Shown here one piece after another: positions 1-8,218 of a stretch of 64,000 nt of DNA; positions within the stretch are counted from its first letter, which is position 1; every line of letters starts with the position of its first letter. Where the stretch lies: the NCBI RefSeq assembly GCF_018760785.1, contig NZ_JAHHZO010000003.1, forward strand, positions 62,001 to 126,000, written 5' to 3'. The notes beneath the pieces are model-generated. The model saw only the letters and a program-made list of their open reading frames with translations. It had not been told where the DNA came from and ran no database searches. Position numbers and translations under genes: made by a program. The DNA comes from Rhizobium sp. CSW-27 (GTDB lineage Bacteria > Pseudomonadota > Alphaproteobacteria > Rhizobiales > Rhizobiaceae).

Positions 1-109
1 GGATCAGCGTCAGCGGCGTCGCCTGCAGATAGGAGGCGAGCTTCGGCGAGATGCGGATGCTCCGCTTCGGCCTCGGCGTGCCTGCGCCTATGAATCGGAC
101 TGTCGTCAT
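1..109 (-). CDS. ABC transporter permease, polyamine-type, 5' fragment
   Basis: Only the first 36 codons lie in the window. The ATG at 109 is preceded on the minus strand by AAAGGAG, and the reading begins MTTVRFIGAGTPRPKRSIRI, a basic cytoplasmic N-terminus typical of PotB-like permeases just before the first membrane segment. It is the third gene of a minus-strand run after the ATPase and the binding protein, which is the main reason for the call. The rest lies outside the window, so the family cannot be confirmed from the fragment. Confidence 0.65.
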   Translation of the reverse strand, partial: MTTVRFIGAGTPRPKRSIRISPKLASYLQATPLTLI

Positions 110-133
110 TGATCGTTGTCTCCTTTGGGAATT

Positions 134-347
134 CCCCCTCTGGCCTGCCGGCCATCTCCCCCACAAGGGGGGGAGACACCATGCGGCCCGGCATTGCCCT
201 CCATCGGAGGTTTGTCTCCGCAGTTGGCTCTGCGGAGGTCATGACCAATTGGTGCTCCTCCTTGCTCCTGCCCTGCCTTTAAGGTGAGGCGGTGCTCCGG
301 GTTTCCCTCCCCCTTGTGGGGAGGGTGGCCGGCAGGCCGGGAGGGGA
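134..347. repeat. Inverted pair of rhizobial-type intergenic repeats
   Basis: Positions 134-176 and 302-347 are imperfect inverted copies of each other. Both contain the core CCTGCCGGCC and a CCCCACAAGGGGG block that is itself palindromic. From memory, repeats of this look are abundant between genes of Rhizobiales. The pair lies between the binding-protein gene and the permease gene of one operon, so the transcript could fold into a long stem separating them. The roughly 125 bp between the arms shows no gene. Confidence 0.7.
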
Positions 348-355
348 CTTTCGCC

Positions 356-1645
356 TTACGCCGCGATGAACTCGTTCCAGCGGCGAACCATGTAGCGGTC
401 CTCGTCCATGACGGAGTTCCAGCAGGCGACCTTGCCCATGCGGTCCTCGAAGGAGCCGCCGTCGCGCACGGCGCCGGCCTTTTCCATCACCTTGCCTTCC
501 GGCGAGAGGATTTCGCCCTGAGCCGGCTTGCCCTCGATCCAGTAACCCCACTCGTCGGCGCTCATGAAGGCCTTGGCGGTTTCCATGCAGGCCGAATAGT
601 AGCCCTGGCGGTTCAGGTAACCGCCGACCCAGCCGGACGTGTACCAGTTGATGTATTCGTAGGCCGCATCGAGCTGGGCGCCCTTCAGGTGCGCTGCGAG
701 ACCCAAACCGCCGCCCCAGGAACGATAACCTTCCTTCAGCGGCTGATATTTGCAGGCGATGCCCTTGGAGCGGACGGCGGCAACCGCCGGCGACCACATG
801 GACTGGATGACGACTTCGCCGGAGGCCATCAGGTTGACGGATTCATCAAAGCTCTTCCAGAAGGCGCGGAACTGGCCGGCCTTCTTGGCCTTGATGAGGA
901 AGTCGATCGTGGCATCGATTTCCGCTTTCGTCATGTTGCCCTTGTCGGCATATTTGATGTTGCCCATGGCTTCCATGATCATCGCGGCATCCATGATGCC
1001 GATCGACGGGATGTTGAGGATCGAGGTCTTGCCCTTGAAGGCCGGGTCCATGATGTCGGCCCAGGTGGTGATCTCGCGGCCGACGAGGTCGGGGCGGATG
1101 CCGAGCGTATCGGCATTGTAGATCGTCGGCATCATGGTGAACCATTCGGTTTCGCTCTTGGCGAAGGTCTTGGTGCCGGGCTTTTCGACATAACCGACGG
1201 TGTGCGGTGCGGTCCCTTGCGCAATCACGCTGTCCGGCTTCAGCTTGCCGTTCTTGAACAGCGGAACGACCTTGTCGTAATATTTCAGCTTCTTGACGTC
1301 CATCGGCTGGATGACGCCGGTCGGATAGACCTTCTTCAGGATCCAGTATTCGATGTCGGCGATGTCGTAGGAATTCGGCTGGGTCACGGCGCGCTGGGCG
1401 GCGGCGTCCGAATCCGTCGCGGTCATTTCGAGCGTGATGCCGAGGTCCTTTTTGCACTGCTCGGCGATCGCATTGATGTTCGACACGCCGGTGCCGAACT
1501 GGCGCAGCGTGATCTTCGACTGGGCCCAGATGGTGGGGAAGCCGGTAATGGCACCGGAACCAGCGGCGAGGCCGGCGGCGGCAGAGGCGGTCTTCAGCAG
1601 GTTGCGGCGGCTGATGCCGGCCAGCTTCTTCGGTGTATCGGTCAT
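356..1645 (-). CDS. ABC transporter substrate-binding protein, PotD-like
   Basis: Periplasmic solute receptor of 429 residues for the importer formed with the ATPase upstream and the permease downstream. Residues 12-18 read SRRNLLK, a twin-arginine motif, followed by an Ala/Gly-rich stretch and a probable cleavage near residue 42, so it is likely exported folded by the Tat system. The mature part has the type II binding-protein look of the spermidine/putrescine (PotD) group, for example the SPAVAAVRSKG and YINWYTS segments. Substrate cannot be named: PotD-like receptors also serve other cationic or small organic solutes. The ATG at 1645 is preceded by AGAGAGGAAC. Confidence 0.85.
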   Translation of the reverse strand: MTDTPKKLAGISRRNLLKTASAAAGLAAGSGAITGFPTIWAQSKITLRQFGTGVSNINAIAEQCKKDLGITLEMTATDSDAAAQRAVTQPNSYDIADIEYWILKKVYPTGVIQPMDVKKLKYYDKVVPLFKNGKLKPDSVIAQGTAPHTVGYVEKPGTKTFAKSETEWFTMMPTIYNADTLGIRPDLVGREITTWADIMDPAFKGKTSILNIPSIGIMDAAMIMEAMGNIKYADKGNMTKAEIDATIDFLIKAKKAGQFRAFWKSFDESVNLMASGEVVIQSMWSPAVAAVRSKGIACKYQPLKEGYRSWGGGLGLAAHLKGAQLDAAYEYINWYTSGWVGGYLNRQGYYSACMETAKAFMSADEWGYWIEGKPAQGEILSPEGKVMEKAGAVRDGGSFEDRMGKVACWNSVMDEDRYMVRRWNEFIAA

Positions 1646-1691
1646 GCCATGTTCCTCTCTTTGTGGTTTGTCAGCAGGGTCTTGTTCTTGG

Positions 1692-2777
1692 TTAGTGGGG
1701 TCGGCCGAGAACGATCACGTCCTCGGGCGCCCAGGACAGCTGGATGGCTTCGCCCACCTTGACGGGTGTCGCGAAGAACATCGTGTCGCTGAGGATGGCC
1801 GTGAACTCCTCGATGCCGGCGCCGGTGGCGACCAGTTTGACGGAGGAGCCGCGGTATTCGATGTTGGAGATCGTGCCGGTGAAACCGAGCCCGGTTTGCG
1901 CCACCTCACCGATCTTCACCCGGTCGGTGCGGATGGCGATGTCGGCCGGATCACCTTCCGGCGTGCCGCTCGACGGCGCCCAGAAGCTGCCGCCGGAGGG
2001 AACCGACAGGATCGTCTCCATCATGTTGGAGGTGGTGACGCGGCCGGAGATGACGTTGTGATCGCCCATGAAGCGGGCCACGAAGGCGGTGGCCGGCCGC
2101 TCGAAGACGGTGCGCGGCGGTGCGGCCTGTTCAATGCGCCCGTCATTCATGACGACGATGATATCGGCGAGCGCCATCGCCTCTTCCTGGCTGTGCGTCA
2201 CATGCACGAAGGTGATGCCGAGCGAGGTCTGCAGCTTCTTCAGTTCCGCGCGCATGCGGATCTTCAGGAAGGGATCGAGCGCGGAGAGCGGCTCGTCGAG
2301 CAGCAGCGCTTCCGGATCGGTGATGAGGGCGCGGGCAAGCGCCACGCGCTGCTGCTGGCCACCGGAAAGCTGCGCCGGGCGGCGGTTCGCATAGGGCTCC
2401 AGCTGCATCAGCTTCAACATCTCGAGCGCCTTGGCGCGGCGGGTTTCCTTGTCGATCCCCTTCATCTTCAGGCTGAAGGCGACGTTGTCGATGAGGTCGA
2501 GATGCGGGAAAAGCGCATAGGACTGGAACATCATCGCCGTGCCGCGGGCGGCGGGTGCCAGATCGGTGACATTCTTGTTGCCCAGCAGCACATCGCCGCT
2601 GGTGATGATTTCATGGCCGGCAATCATGCGCAGCGTCGTCGTCTTGCCGCAGCCGGAGGGGCCGAGAAGGCAGCAATAACTGCCGGCCGGGATCTTCAGG
2701 CTGATCGCGTGCACGGCCGTCGTCGATCCATAGACCTTGGTGACGGAGGCGATTTCGATCTCTGCGGCTTTCGTCAT
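1692..2777 (-). CDS. ABC transporter ATP-binding protein, PotA-like
   Basis: Cytoplasmic ATPase of 361 residues that energises the polyamine-type importer. Visible in order are Walker A (GPSGCGKTTTLRM), the Q-loop MFQSYALFPH, the signature LSGGQQQRVALARAL, Walker B ALLLDEP, the switch histidine (HVTHSQEEA) and a C-terminal TOBE-like part. The open frame reaches 2936, but the ATG at 2777 has a good AGGGGAGA site and begins at the conserved start of the domain (MTKAAEIEIASVTKVYG), so it is chosen. It is the first gene of the run and reads divergently from the GntR regulator at 3035. Confidence 0.9.
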   Translation of the reverse strand: MTKAAEIEIASVTKVYGSTTAVHAISLKIPAGSYCCLLGPSGCGKTTTLRMIAGHEIITSGDVLLGNKNVTDLAPAARGTAMMFQSYALFPHLDLIDNVAFSLKMKGIDKETRRAKALEMLKLMQLEPYANRRPAQLSGGQQQRVALARALITDPEALLLDEPLSALDPFLKIRMRAELKKLQTSLGITFVHVTHSQEEAMALADIIVVMNDGRIEQAAPPRTVFERPATAFVARFMGDHNVISGRVTTSNMMETILSVPSGGSFWAPSSGTPEGDPADIAIRTDRVKIGEVAQTGLGFTGTISNIEYRGSSVKLVATGAGIEEFTAILSDTMFFATPVKVGEAIQLSWAPEDVIVLGRPH

Positions 2778-3034
2778 GCATGTCTCCCCTGAGGCGGACC
2801 CATCCATGCATCTGGCGTGCCAGTTTGGATTCTGCGGGCAAAACGGGCAGGACGGAAAAAGGAGCATGCGGCCGCGGCACGTGTGTGCACAGAAGCGATG
2901 CAGACGCTGCACAAGTTTTGATCGATCGTGTACCATTAGCTATCACAATCGTATCCAATTCATCGGCAAGCAGAATGGAAGCTTTGCAAACAGCTCCCGT
3001 CGGGGTTACAACAACTGCAGCAGCAGGATTTCCC
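2778..3034. promoter_or_regulatory. Divergent control region, ABC operon / GntR
   Basis: A 257-bp divergent intergenic stretch. It contains an imperfect inverted repeat, GATCGTG at 2924-2930 and CACAATC at 2944-2950, separated by 13 bases, next to the AT-richer segment CGTATCCAATT. FadR-type GntR proteins usually bind a short palindrome near their own promoter, so this is the best operator candidate. No -35/-10 pair is convincing. An in-frame ATG at 2975 could give a 20-residue longer regulator, but it lacks a good ribosome site. Confidence 0.4.
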
Positions 3035-3745
3035 ATGAACATCAGCGAAAAGCTCTCCCCTTTCGAACTCGTTCCCGACGACCGCGCACTAGCCATACGG
3101 GAAGCGTTGCGGAACGCGATTGTTGACCGGCGACTGGCACCTGGCACCAAGCTGGTCGAGAGCGAGGTGGGAGAACTGTTCGAGGCAAGCCGCACCGTGG
3201 TGCGGGCAGCCCTGCAGATGCTGGCCTTCGAGGGGCTGGTCAGGACGGAACGAAATCGGGGGGCTTTTGTATCCAATCCGACGCCGGAAGAGGCACGCCA
3301 GGTCTTTGCCTCCCGCCGCCTTCTCGAGCCCGGCATCGCGGCCGCCGCTGTCGACCGGATCACGGACGAGGAAATCGAAGGCTTCCGCCATCACCTGAAG
3401 GCGGAAGTCCGCTTCATGAGCGAGCGCGGCCCGGCCGCCCGCCGCGCCGAAATCAAGGCCTCCGGCGATTTCCACCTGATGCTGGCCGCCGTCGCCGGCA
3501 ACGCGATCCTGCAGCGTTTCATGGATGAACTGGTGGCGCGCTCCTCACTGGTGATTGCGCTTTACGGCAGCACCGGTGTCTCCCGCTGCGGCCATCACGA
3601 ACATGCCGACATTCTGGAGGCACTGGAACAGCGCGACGCAGTTCGTGCCAGCGCGTTGATGCTGCACCACATCGATCACATCGAGGCGGATCTGGACATC
3701 CGGGTGCGGGATGGGCTGGCCCTCAAGGATGCCCTGCATATCTGA
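3035..3745 (+). CDS. GntR-family transcriptional regulator, FadR/FCD type
   Basis: DNA-binding regulator of 236 residues. The N-terminal winged helix-turn-helix is seen in LAPGTKLVESEVGELF and SRTVVRAALQMLAFEGLV. The C-terminal half carries an FCD ligand domain with the expected Asp/His metal-type residues (FHLMLAAVAGN, HHEHADILEAL). Divergent placement next to the polyamine-type importer suggests that it controls that operon in response to the imported solute or a breakdown product. The start is taken at 3035, six bases after AGGA; upstream in-frame starts reach into the control region. Confidence 0.85.
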   Translation: MNISEKLSPFELVPDDRALAIREALRNAIVDRRLAPGTKLVESEVGELFEASRTVVRAALQMLAFEGLVRTERNRGAFVSNPTPEEARQVFASRRLLEPGIAAAAVDRITDEEIEGFRHHLKAEVRFMSERGPAARRAEIKASGDFHLMLAAVAGNAILQRFMDELVARSSLVIALYGSTGVSRCGHHEHADILEALEQRDAVRASALMLHHIDHIEADLDIRVRDGLALKDALHI

Positions 3746-3848
3746 CACCAAGAATGGCGTTGCGGGTGGATCGCGCCGACGCCGCTTGCCGGCAAGGGCA
3801 CATGTCTCTATCCTCTGCCCTCGACGCCGCGACGGTAAAACTTGACGC

Positions 3849-3883
3849 ATCTGCCGATTTCCGGAAGAACAGCGGCAGATTTT
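3849..3883 (+). terminator. Probable intrinsic terminator after GntR
   Basis: ATCTGCCG (3849-3856) and CGGCAGAT (3873-3880) form a perfect 8-bp stem with a 16-base loop, and T residues run from 3880 to 3883. It lies about 105 bases after the regulator stop and 53 bases before the next gene. The T-run is short. Confidence 0.5.
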
Positions 3884-3936
3884 CCTGCAATGGAAGCGCT
3901 GGCACGTTTTGCAGCGCCCCTCCAGACTGACCGCCG

Positions 3937-4821
3937 ATGACCCGCAATCGCCGCCCTGCTCCCTTTTCGGAAGACGCGCTCCAGAAGACCCTGGTGCGGG
4001 TGCTGCAGCCATTGGTGAAGCTGGCACTGGCCAGCGGCTTGACCTTTCCCGCCTTCTCCGCGCTGCTGCGGCGGCTGTTCATCGATGTGGCGGAAAAGGA
4101 CTTTGCGCTTCCCGGCAAGACGCAGACCGACAGCCGGATTTCGCTCATCACCGGCATCCATCGCAAGGATGTGAGCCGCCTGCGCACCGGCGACATGCCG
4201 ATGCCAAGCCTGCCGGCTCCGGTTTCCCGCACCAGTCGCATCATTGCGCGCTGGCTTGCAGATCCGCGCTATTGCGGCGAAAACGGGCTGCCGAAGCCGC
4301 TGCCGCGCAGCGCGCCGGACGGCGAACCCTCCTTCGAAACCCTGGTCGGTGATGTGACGCGCGACCTGCATCCACGCGCCGTGCTGGACGAATGGCGCGA
4401 CCGCGGCATTGCCAGCCTGGATCAGGACGATCACGTGCATCTGGGGGCCGCCGCCATCGTGCCGGATGCCGGCGACGAGGCCCGCCACCATTTCTTCACC
4501 CGCAACCTCACGCATCACGTGACGGTATCGGTGGAGAACATGCTGACCTCGCCGCCGCCCTTTTTCGAGCGCGCGGTGCATTACAACAATCTCTCCCCCG
4601 AACTGGCCAGAACCCTTGAACAGGCGAGCCGCGACGAGGCGATGCAGATGCTGCTGCGGCTCAACCGCATCGCCAACGAAGCGCTCGCGACCGATCAGGG
4701 CGGAACGGCCACGTGGTCAACCGGTATCTACATCTTCCGGGCGGCGGACGCGCCCGGAGCTGCGGCGGCGCCGGATGAAGCCCCTGCGCCCGGAGACGCG
4801 ACGTCAGGGGGCAAGGCATGA
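3937..4821 (+). CDS. DUF6502 family protein
   Basis: A 294-residue soluble protein of unknown function. I recognise the DUF6502 pattern from the order of conserved pieces: a helical N-terminus (ALQKTLVRVLQPLVKLAL), the LFIDVAE segment, and DSRISLITGIHRKDVSRLR near residues 65-85, which resembles a helix-turn-helix. The C-terminal part (RFNLTHHVTV-like region, VHYNNLSP) is also family-like. It overlaps the next gene by four bases (ATGA), so the two are translationally coupled. No clear ribosome site precedes the ATG at 3937. The DNA-binding idea is inference; family assignment is from memory and needs a profile search. Confidence 0.7.
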   Translation: MTRNRRPAPFSEDALQKTLVRVLQPLVKLALASGLTFPAFSALLRRLFIDVAEKDFALPGKTQTDSRISLITGIHRKDVSRLRTGDMPMPSLPAPVSRTSRIIARWLADPRYCGENGLPKPLPRSAPDGEPSFETLVGDVTRDLHPRAVLDEWRDRGIASLDQDDHVHLGAAAIVPDAGDEARHHFFTRNLTHHVTVSVENMLTSPPPFFERAVHYNNLSPELARTLEQASRDEAMQMLLRLNRIANEALATDQGGTATWSTGIYIFRAADAPGAAAAPDEAPAPGDATSGGKA

Positions 4822-5897
4822 AAGCCAGGCTGTCCCGTCGCCTCTTCCTGCATCTCGCAGCAAGCCTGCCTCTGCTGGCCGCCAATGCCTGGGCGGCACC
4901 GAGGAAAGTGCCATCCTCCGACCACGGCATCGGCGGCACCGGGCTTTCCGTTTCGGGGGGAGGCGAGGGCGACGACCACGGCATCGGCGGCACGGGCATC
5001 GTCGGCACACTCCAGCGGTTCGGCAGCATCTATGTGAACGACCTGCGCATCCGCTATCCGGACGATGTACCGGTCTTCATCGACGGACGCCGGCAAACGG
5101 CAGAGGCCCTGCGGATCGGCCACGTGGTGCGCGCCATCCTGAGCGGAACCGACAAGGGGCCGGTCACCGGACGCATCGATGTGACCAGCGAGGTCATCGG
5201 CCGCATTGAATCGGTCGAGCCTGGCGCCATGACCGTGCTGTCACAAAGGATCGACACGACAGGAGCCACCGGACTGCGGAACTTCCGCACCGGCCAGATG
5301 GTGGCTGTCTTCGGCATTCGCAAGCCCGACGCGACCATCGTCGCGAGCCGCATCGAGCCAAGGCCGAAAGGCGCCGTCCTGACGGTTCGCGGCGTTGCCG
5401 CACCCGAACAGACACGCATGCGGCTCGGCGGCCTCCTGATCACCCGCCCGGCGGGACGTCTGCAGGGCAGGCGCGTGATCATGACGCTGACGCAGCGCCA
5501 GGACGGCCTTCATCTGCGCAGTCTGGAGGCCGAAACACTGGTTCCGGGCCTGACGTCGGGCCGCGTCAACGTCGAAACCTATGCCGAGGCGAACGGCAGA
5601 TCCCTTCGCCTCGGCATCGGCATCGACCTTCCCGAACCGGCCGGGCGTCCGGCGCCACAAGGCCCGCAACGCACGTACTTCGACGCCGTTCTTGATGGAC
5701 GCGGGCAGGTTTCGCCCTCCCGTGAGGGAGACGACCGTGGTGCACGAGGGACACGGCCCGACAGGCGTCTGCAACCCGGCAGCGATGCACGCGAGCGCAA
5801 TTTCTCTCCTCCGGACCGTTTTGATCAGCCTGATCGTCCCGACCCGCCATCTCCTCCGTCCTCTCCGGACGATCCGGATCCGTCGGCGCAACCCTGA
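4818..5897 (+). CDS. Exported DUF5666-domain protein with GIGGTG repeats
   Basis: A 359-residue exported protein. Residues 6-11 (SRRLFL) and the following hydrophobic run resemble a Tat signal, with cleavage near AWA-AP (residues 24-28). The mature N-terminus has two DHGIGGTG repeats (35-42 and 53-60), encoded by a 21-bp exact direct repeat at 4919-4939 and 4973-4993. The middle has beta-rich units of DUF5666 type (IGRIESVEPGAMTVLSQRI, VAVFGIRKPDATIVASRIE). The last 60 or so residues are Pro/Asp/Ser-rich and probably disordered. Its job is unknown. The start codon overlaps the stop of the DUF6502 gene, and this pairing recurs in proteobacteria as far as I recall. Confidence 0.75.
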   Translation: MKARLSRRLFLHLAASLPLLAANAWAAPRKVPSSDHGIGGTGLSVSGGGEGDDHGIGGTGIVGTLQRFGSIYVNDLRIRYPDDVPVFIDGRRQTAEALRIGHVVRAILSGTDKGPVTGRIDVTSEVIGRIESVEPGAMTVLSQRIDTTGATGLRNFRTGQMVAVFGIRKPDATIVASRIEPRPKGAVLTVRGVAAPEQTRMRLGGLLITRPAGRLQGRRVIMTLTQRQDGLHLRSLEAETLVPGLTSGRVNVETYAEANGRSLRLGIGIDLPEPAGRPAPQGPQRTYFDAVLDGRGQVSPSREGDDRGARGTRPDRRLQPGSDARERNFSPPDRFDQPDRPDPPSPPSSPDDPDPSAQP

Positions 5898-6323
5898 ATC
5901 GTTGCACCGCGTTGCCCGGCGGCAGCCGAGGCCTGTTTTCGACATCCCGATCTGACAGCACCGACTGAGCGGGTTGTTCGCGCGCGCACGTCTTGTCGGC
6001 CGCCGGCGGAGGGCGCCGCCAGCACACGGCAGGCCGACGCGCATCAGATCTTTGGCTCCCCGCAATCTTCCGTTTTCCAACACACCCCTCCTTCCGACGA
6101 CACCGTCTTCACGGAATGGACGAGCGGCACGCCGCGCCGCCGCAGCCACCTTCGGCGCTTCATGTACGAAATTTAATTTGTACATGGGATTTTTTCCCAT
6201 TTATAAGAACAGCCATCGAGCCCGGTGGCTGGACGCATCATCCTTTGGCCAGCCATCCCCCTTCAGCCCGCCATGTCGCCTCCACGGGAGCGAACCTGAC
6301 GCAGCAGACGGAACAGACCCGGA
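5898..6323. other. 426-bp intergenic region before glycosyltransferase genes
   Basis: No gene is supported here. The first 260 bp are GC-rich with no convincing ribosome site. The last part becomes AT-rich around 6161-6205 and holds two palindromes, described separately. The promoter of the three downstream genes most likely lies there. Confidence 0.6.
6161..6200. promoter_or_regulatory. Two overlapping palindromes upstream of glycosyltransferase operon
   Basis: Positions 6161-6186 form a near-perfect palindrome with outer arms CATGTAC and GTACATG and inner arms AAATT/AATTT, interrupted by one extra G. It shares bases with a second stem, ATGGGA (6184-6189) and TCCCAT (6195-6200), around a five-T loop. 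The patch is AT-rich, unlike its surroundings, and lies about 125-160 bp before the first gene. It could be a regulator site plus a hairpin or terminator. Confidence 0.5.
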
Positions 6324-7268
6324 ATGAGCACCTTGAAGCGCGAGATCCAGCGCTTGCCCAAATCGCTGCGCAAGCTCGCGGCCCCGCACCTCGTTCGCCT
6401 GCGCTGGACGGCACGCCCCCTCTACGAGGCGCTTCCCGCACCGCACGACCTGCCGGGCAGGCTGATCATTTCGCTGACGTCGTACCCCCGCCGTTATGGA
6501 ACGCTGCACCTGACCTTGAAGGCGCTGCTGTCGCAGACGATGCAGGCGGACAGGCTGGTCCTGTGGGTCGCAGAAGCAGACTATGCCGCGCTGCCAGCTG
6601 CCGTCCTGCGCCTCCAGTCGAACCGTTTCATCATCCGCACCGCAGATGACCTTCGCTCCTATCTGAAGCTGGTCCCATCGCTGGAAAGCTTCCCCGGGGC
6701 CTTCATCGCCACGGCGGATGATGATGTGTATTACGAGCGAACCTGGCTTGAAGATCTGGTTCGTGCATGGCGCGGCAATCACGGTCAAACCGTATGCCAT
6801 CGCGCCCACCGCATCACCACCGATGCGGTGGGCAACTGGAAACCCTACGCGCAATGGCAGAACGGGTTTCGCGAGCCGACCGCCTCCGCCGAGGTGTTTC
6901 CGACCGGCGTCGGCGGCATCCTGTATCCGCCCGGCAGCCTTCATCCATTGTGCACGCGTCGCGATCTTTTCCAGTCACTCGCACCGACCGCCGATGACCT
7001 CTGGTTCTACTGGATGACCCGCATGGCCGGCAGCCAGGCCCGTGCCCTGGGTTGGAAACGGGGCGTGATCAACTGGAAGGGTTCCCAGGCAACCTCGCTC
7101 TACGCGGAAAACGTGCTTCAGAACCGCAATCAGCAGCAGTTGGAAGCTCTGGCGCACCATTTCGGATGGCCATCGCTCTGCGAAACCCCTTCCGAAGCCG
7201 ACGGGCGCCCCGGATCGTATCCGACATCCCGCCACGCAGCACCCGATACGATGGATTCCTGCTCATGA
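6324..7268 (+). CDS. Glycosyltransferase-like protein (GT-A type)
   Basis: A 314-residue cytoplasmic protein with a basic N-terminus. The fold cue is a GT-A start (LIISLTSYPRRYGTLHLTLK, then LLSQTMQADRLVLWVA) followed by ATADDDVYYERTWLEDLV, where DDD is the likely metal/nucleotide-sugar motif. The conserved ISLTSYP...LLSQ pattern occurs in uncharacterised transferases of capsule and surface-polysaccharide clusters. It probably adds a sugar to a cell-surface glycan; donor and acceptor are unknown. It opens a three-gene unit, and its stop overlaps the next start (ATGA at 7265). Confidence 0.65.
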   Translation: MSTLKREIQRLPKSLRKLAAPHLVRLRWTARPLYEALPAPHDLPGRLIISLTSYPRRYGTLHLTLKALLSQTMQADRLVLWVAEADYAALPAAVLRLQSNRFIIRTADDLRSYLKLVPSLESFPGAFIATADDDVYYERTWLEDLVRAWRGNHGQTVCHRAHRITTDAVGNWKPYAQWQNGFREPTASAEVFPTGVGGILYPPGSLHPLCTRRDLFQSLAPTADDLWFYWMTRMAGSQARALGWKRGVINWKGSQATSLYAENVLQNRNQQQLEALAHHFGWPSLCETPSEADGRPGSYPTSRHAAPDTMDSCS

Positions 7269-8218
7269 AGATCTGCATCGGTCTTGTGACCCGCAAACGC
7301 CCGGAAATGCTGCGACAGGCCCTGCTTTCCCTTGCGCGCATGAAACGGCCCGCCGGTACGCAACTGTCCTTCATCGTGGTGGAGAACAATCCGGTCCTGA
7401 CGATCGGCCCGGTCATCGATGCCGTGCGGTCTGCAACGGGACTGGAACCGATCACGCTCGGCCTCGCGGCAACGACCGGCATTCCCTTTGCACGCAACGT
7501 GGTTCTGGCCGAAGCGCTGCGACAGGAGGCCGACATCCTGACCTTCATCGATGACGACGAGATGGTGGATGAGGCTTGGCTGGTGAACGGCATTGCCTGC
7601 CTGAACGAGGGCAATTACGATCTGGTCGGCGGACCGGTGCTGGTCGGCCCGTGCCCGGATGGCGCAAGCGCATGGCAGACATGGCTCTGGAACGGCCATC
7701 GCCGGCGTTGCCTGGCCCTGCGGGCCAAGCTCATCCGCCGCATGAAGAGGAAGGGCGCCAACAGCGTCAACGTAACGACCGCCAACTGGTTCGGAAGGCT
7801 GGAATTCTTCCGGCGCACCGGCTTGCGGTTCGACGAATCCATCGGCCAGGGCAGCGGCAGCGACAGGCGCCTCTACCAGCAGGCGAAGCAGCAGGGCGCG
7901 CGATGCGGCTGGGCCGGGCTTGCGCCGGTCTATGACACGATCCCCAAAGATCGGCTGGCGCTCGGCTACACCTTCCGCCGCGGGCGGGAACATACAAGCT
8001 ATCTGTTCGCCGACCGGGCGAGACGACCGGTCGCCGCAATACTTCTGGCGAAGGCTTGCGTGCGTGGGCTTAGAGCCGGTCTTTCCGCGCTGAGCGTGCC
8101 CGTTGCAGGCGCCACGGGCCTGGTCGATGCGGCAAGGTTGTCCGGTGATGCCTTCGGTTTCCTGGATGCGGCCCGCGGCATCTCGACCAGCCACTATTCA
8201 CGGGTGACCGGCCAATGA
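7265..8218 (+). CDS. Family 2 glycosyltransferase
   Basis: A 317-residue GT2-type enzyme starting MKICIGLVTRKRPEMLRQAL. The nucleotide-binding beginning is followed by VVENNP and the acidic motif FIDDDEMVDEAWL near residues 97-109, expected to bind metal and UDP-sugar. A further segment (GGPVLVGP) matches the acceptor side of GT2 enzymes. The C-terminus has a hydrophobic, basic region that may touch the membrane. The open frame runs further upstream, but the ATG at 7265 overlaps the preceding stop and fits the domain start. A role in surface polysaccharide assembly is inferred from the neighbours. Confidence 0.8.
   Translation: MKICIGLVTRKRPEMLRQALLSLARMKRPAGTQLSFIVVENNPVLTIGPVIDAVRSATGLEPITLGLAATTGIPFARNVVLAEALRQEADILTFIDDDEMVDEAWLVNGIACLNEGNYDLVGGPVLVGPCPDGASAWQTWLWNGHRRRCLALRAKLIRRMKRKGANSVNVTTANWFGRLEFFRRTGLRFDESIGQGSGSDRRLYQQAKQQGARCGWAGLAPVYDTIPKDRLALGYTFRRGREHTSYLFADRARRPVAAILLAKACVRGLRAGLSALSVPVAGATGLVDAARLSGDAFGFLDAARGISTSHYSRVTGQ

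Noticed and set aside
284..1762. Long plus-strand open frame antisense to the PotD-like gene
   Set aside because: It mirrors the GC-rich codon pattern of the real gene, has no domain or ribosome site, and the minus-strand gene has a signal peptide and family motifs.
4919..4993. Short direct repeats as a possible CRISPR or mobile-element mark
   Set aside because: Only two 21-bp copies, in frame inside the DUF5666 gene, encoding a known type of peptide repeat.
5241..6200. Minus-strand open frame of 319 codons starting at the AT-rich palindromes
   Set aside because: It lies over the DUF5666 gene in antisense, is Arg-rich and has no recognisable domain. A promoter at the palindromes could express it, but nothing else supports it.
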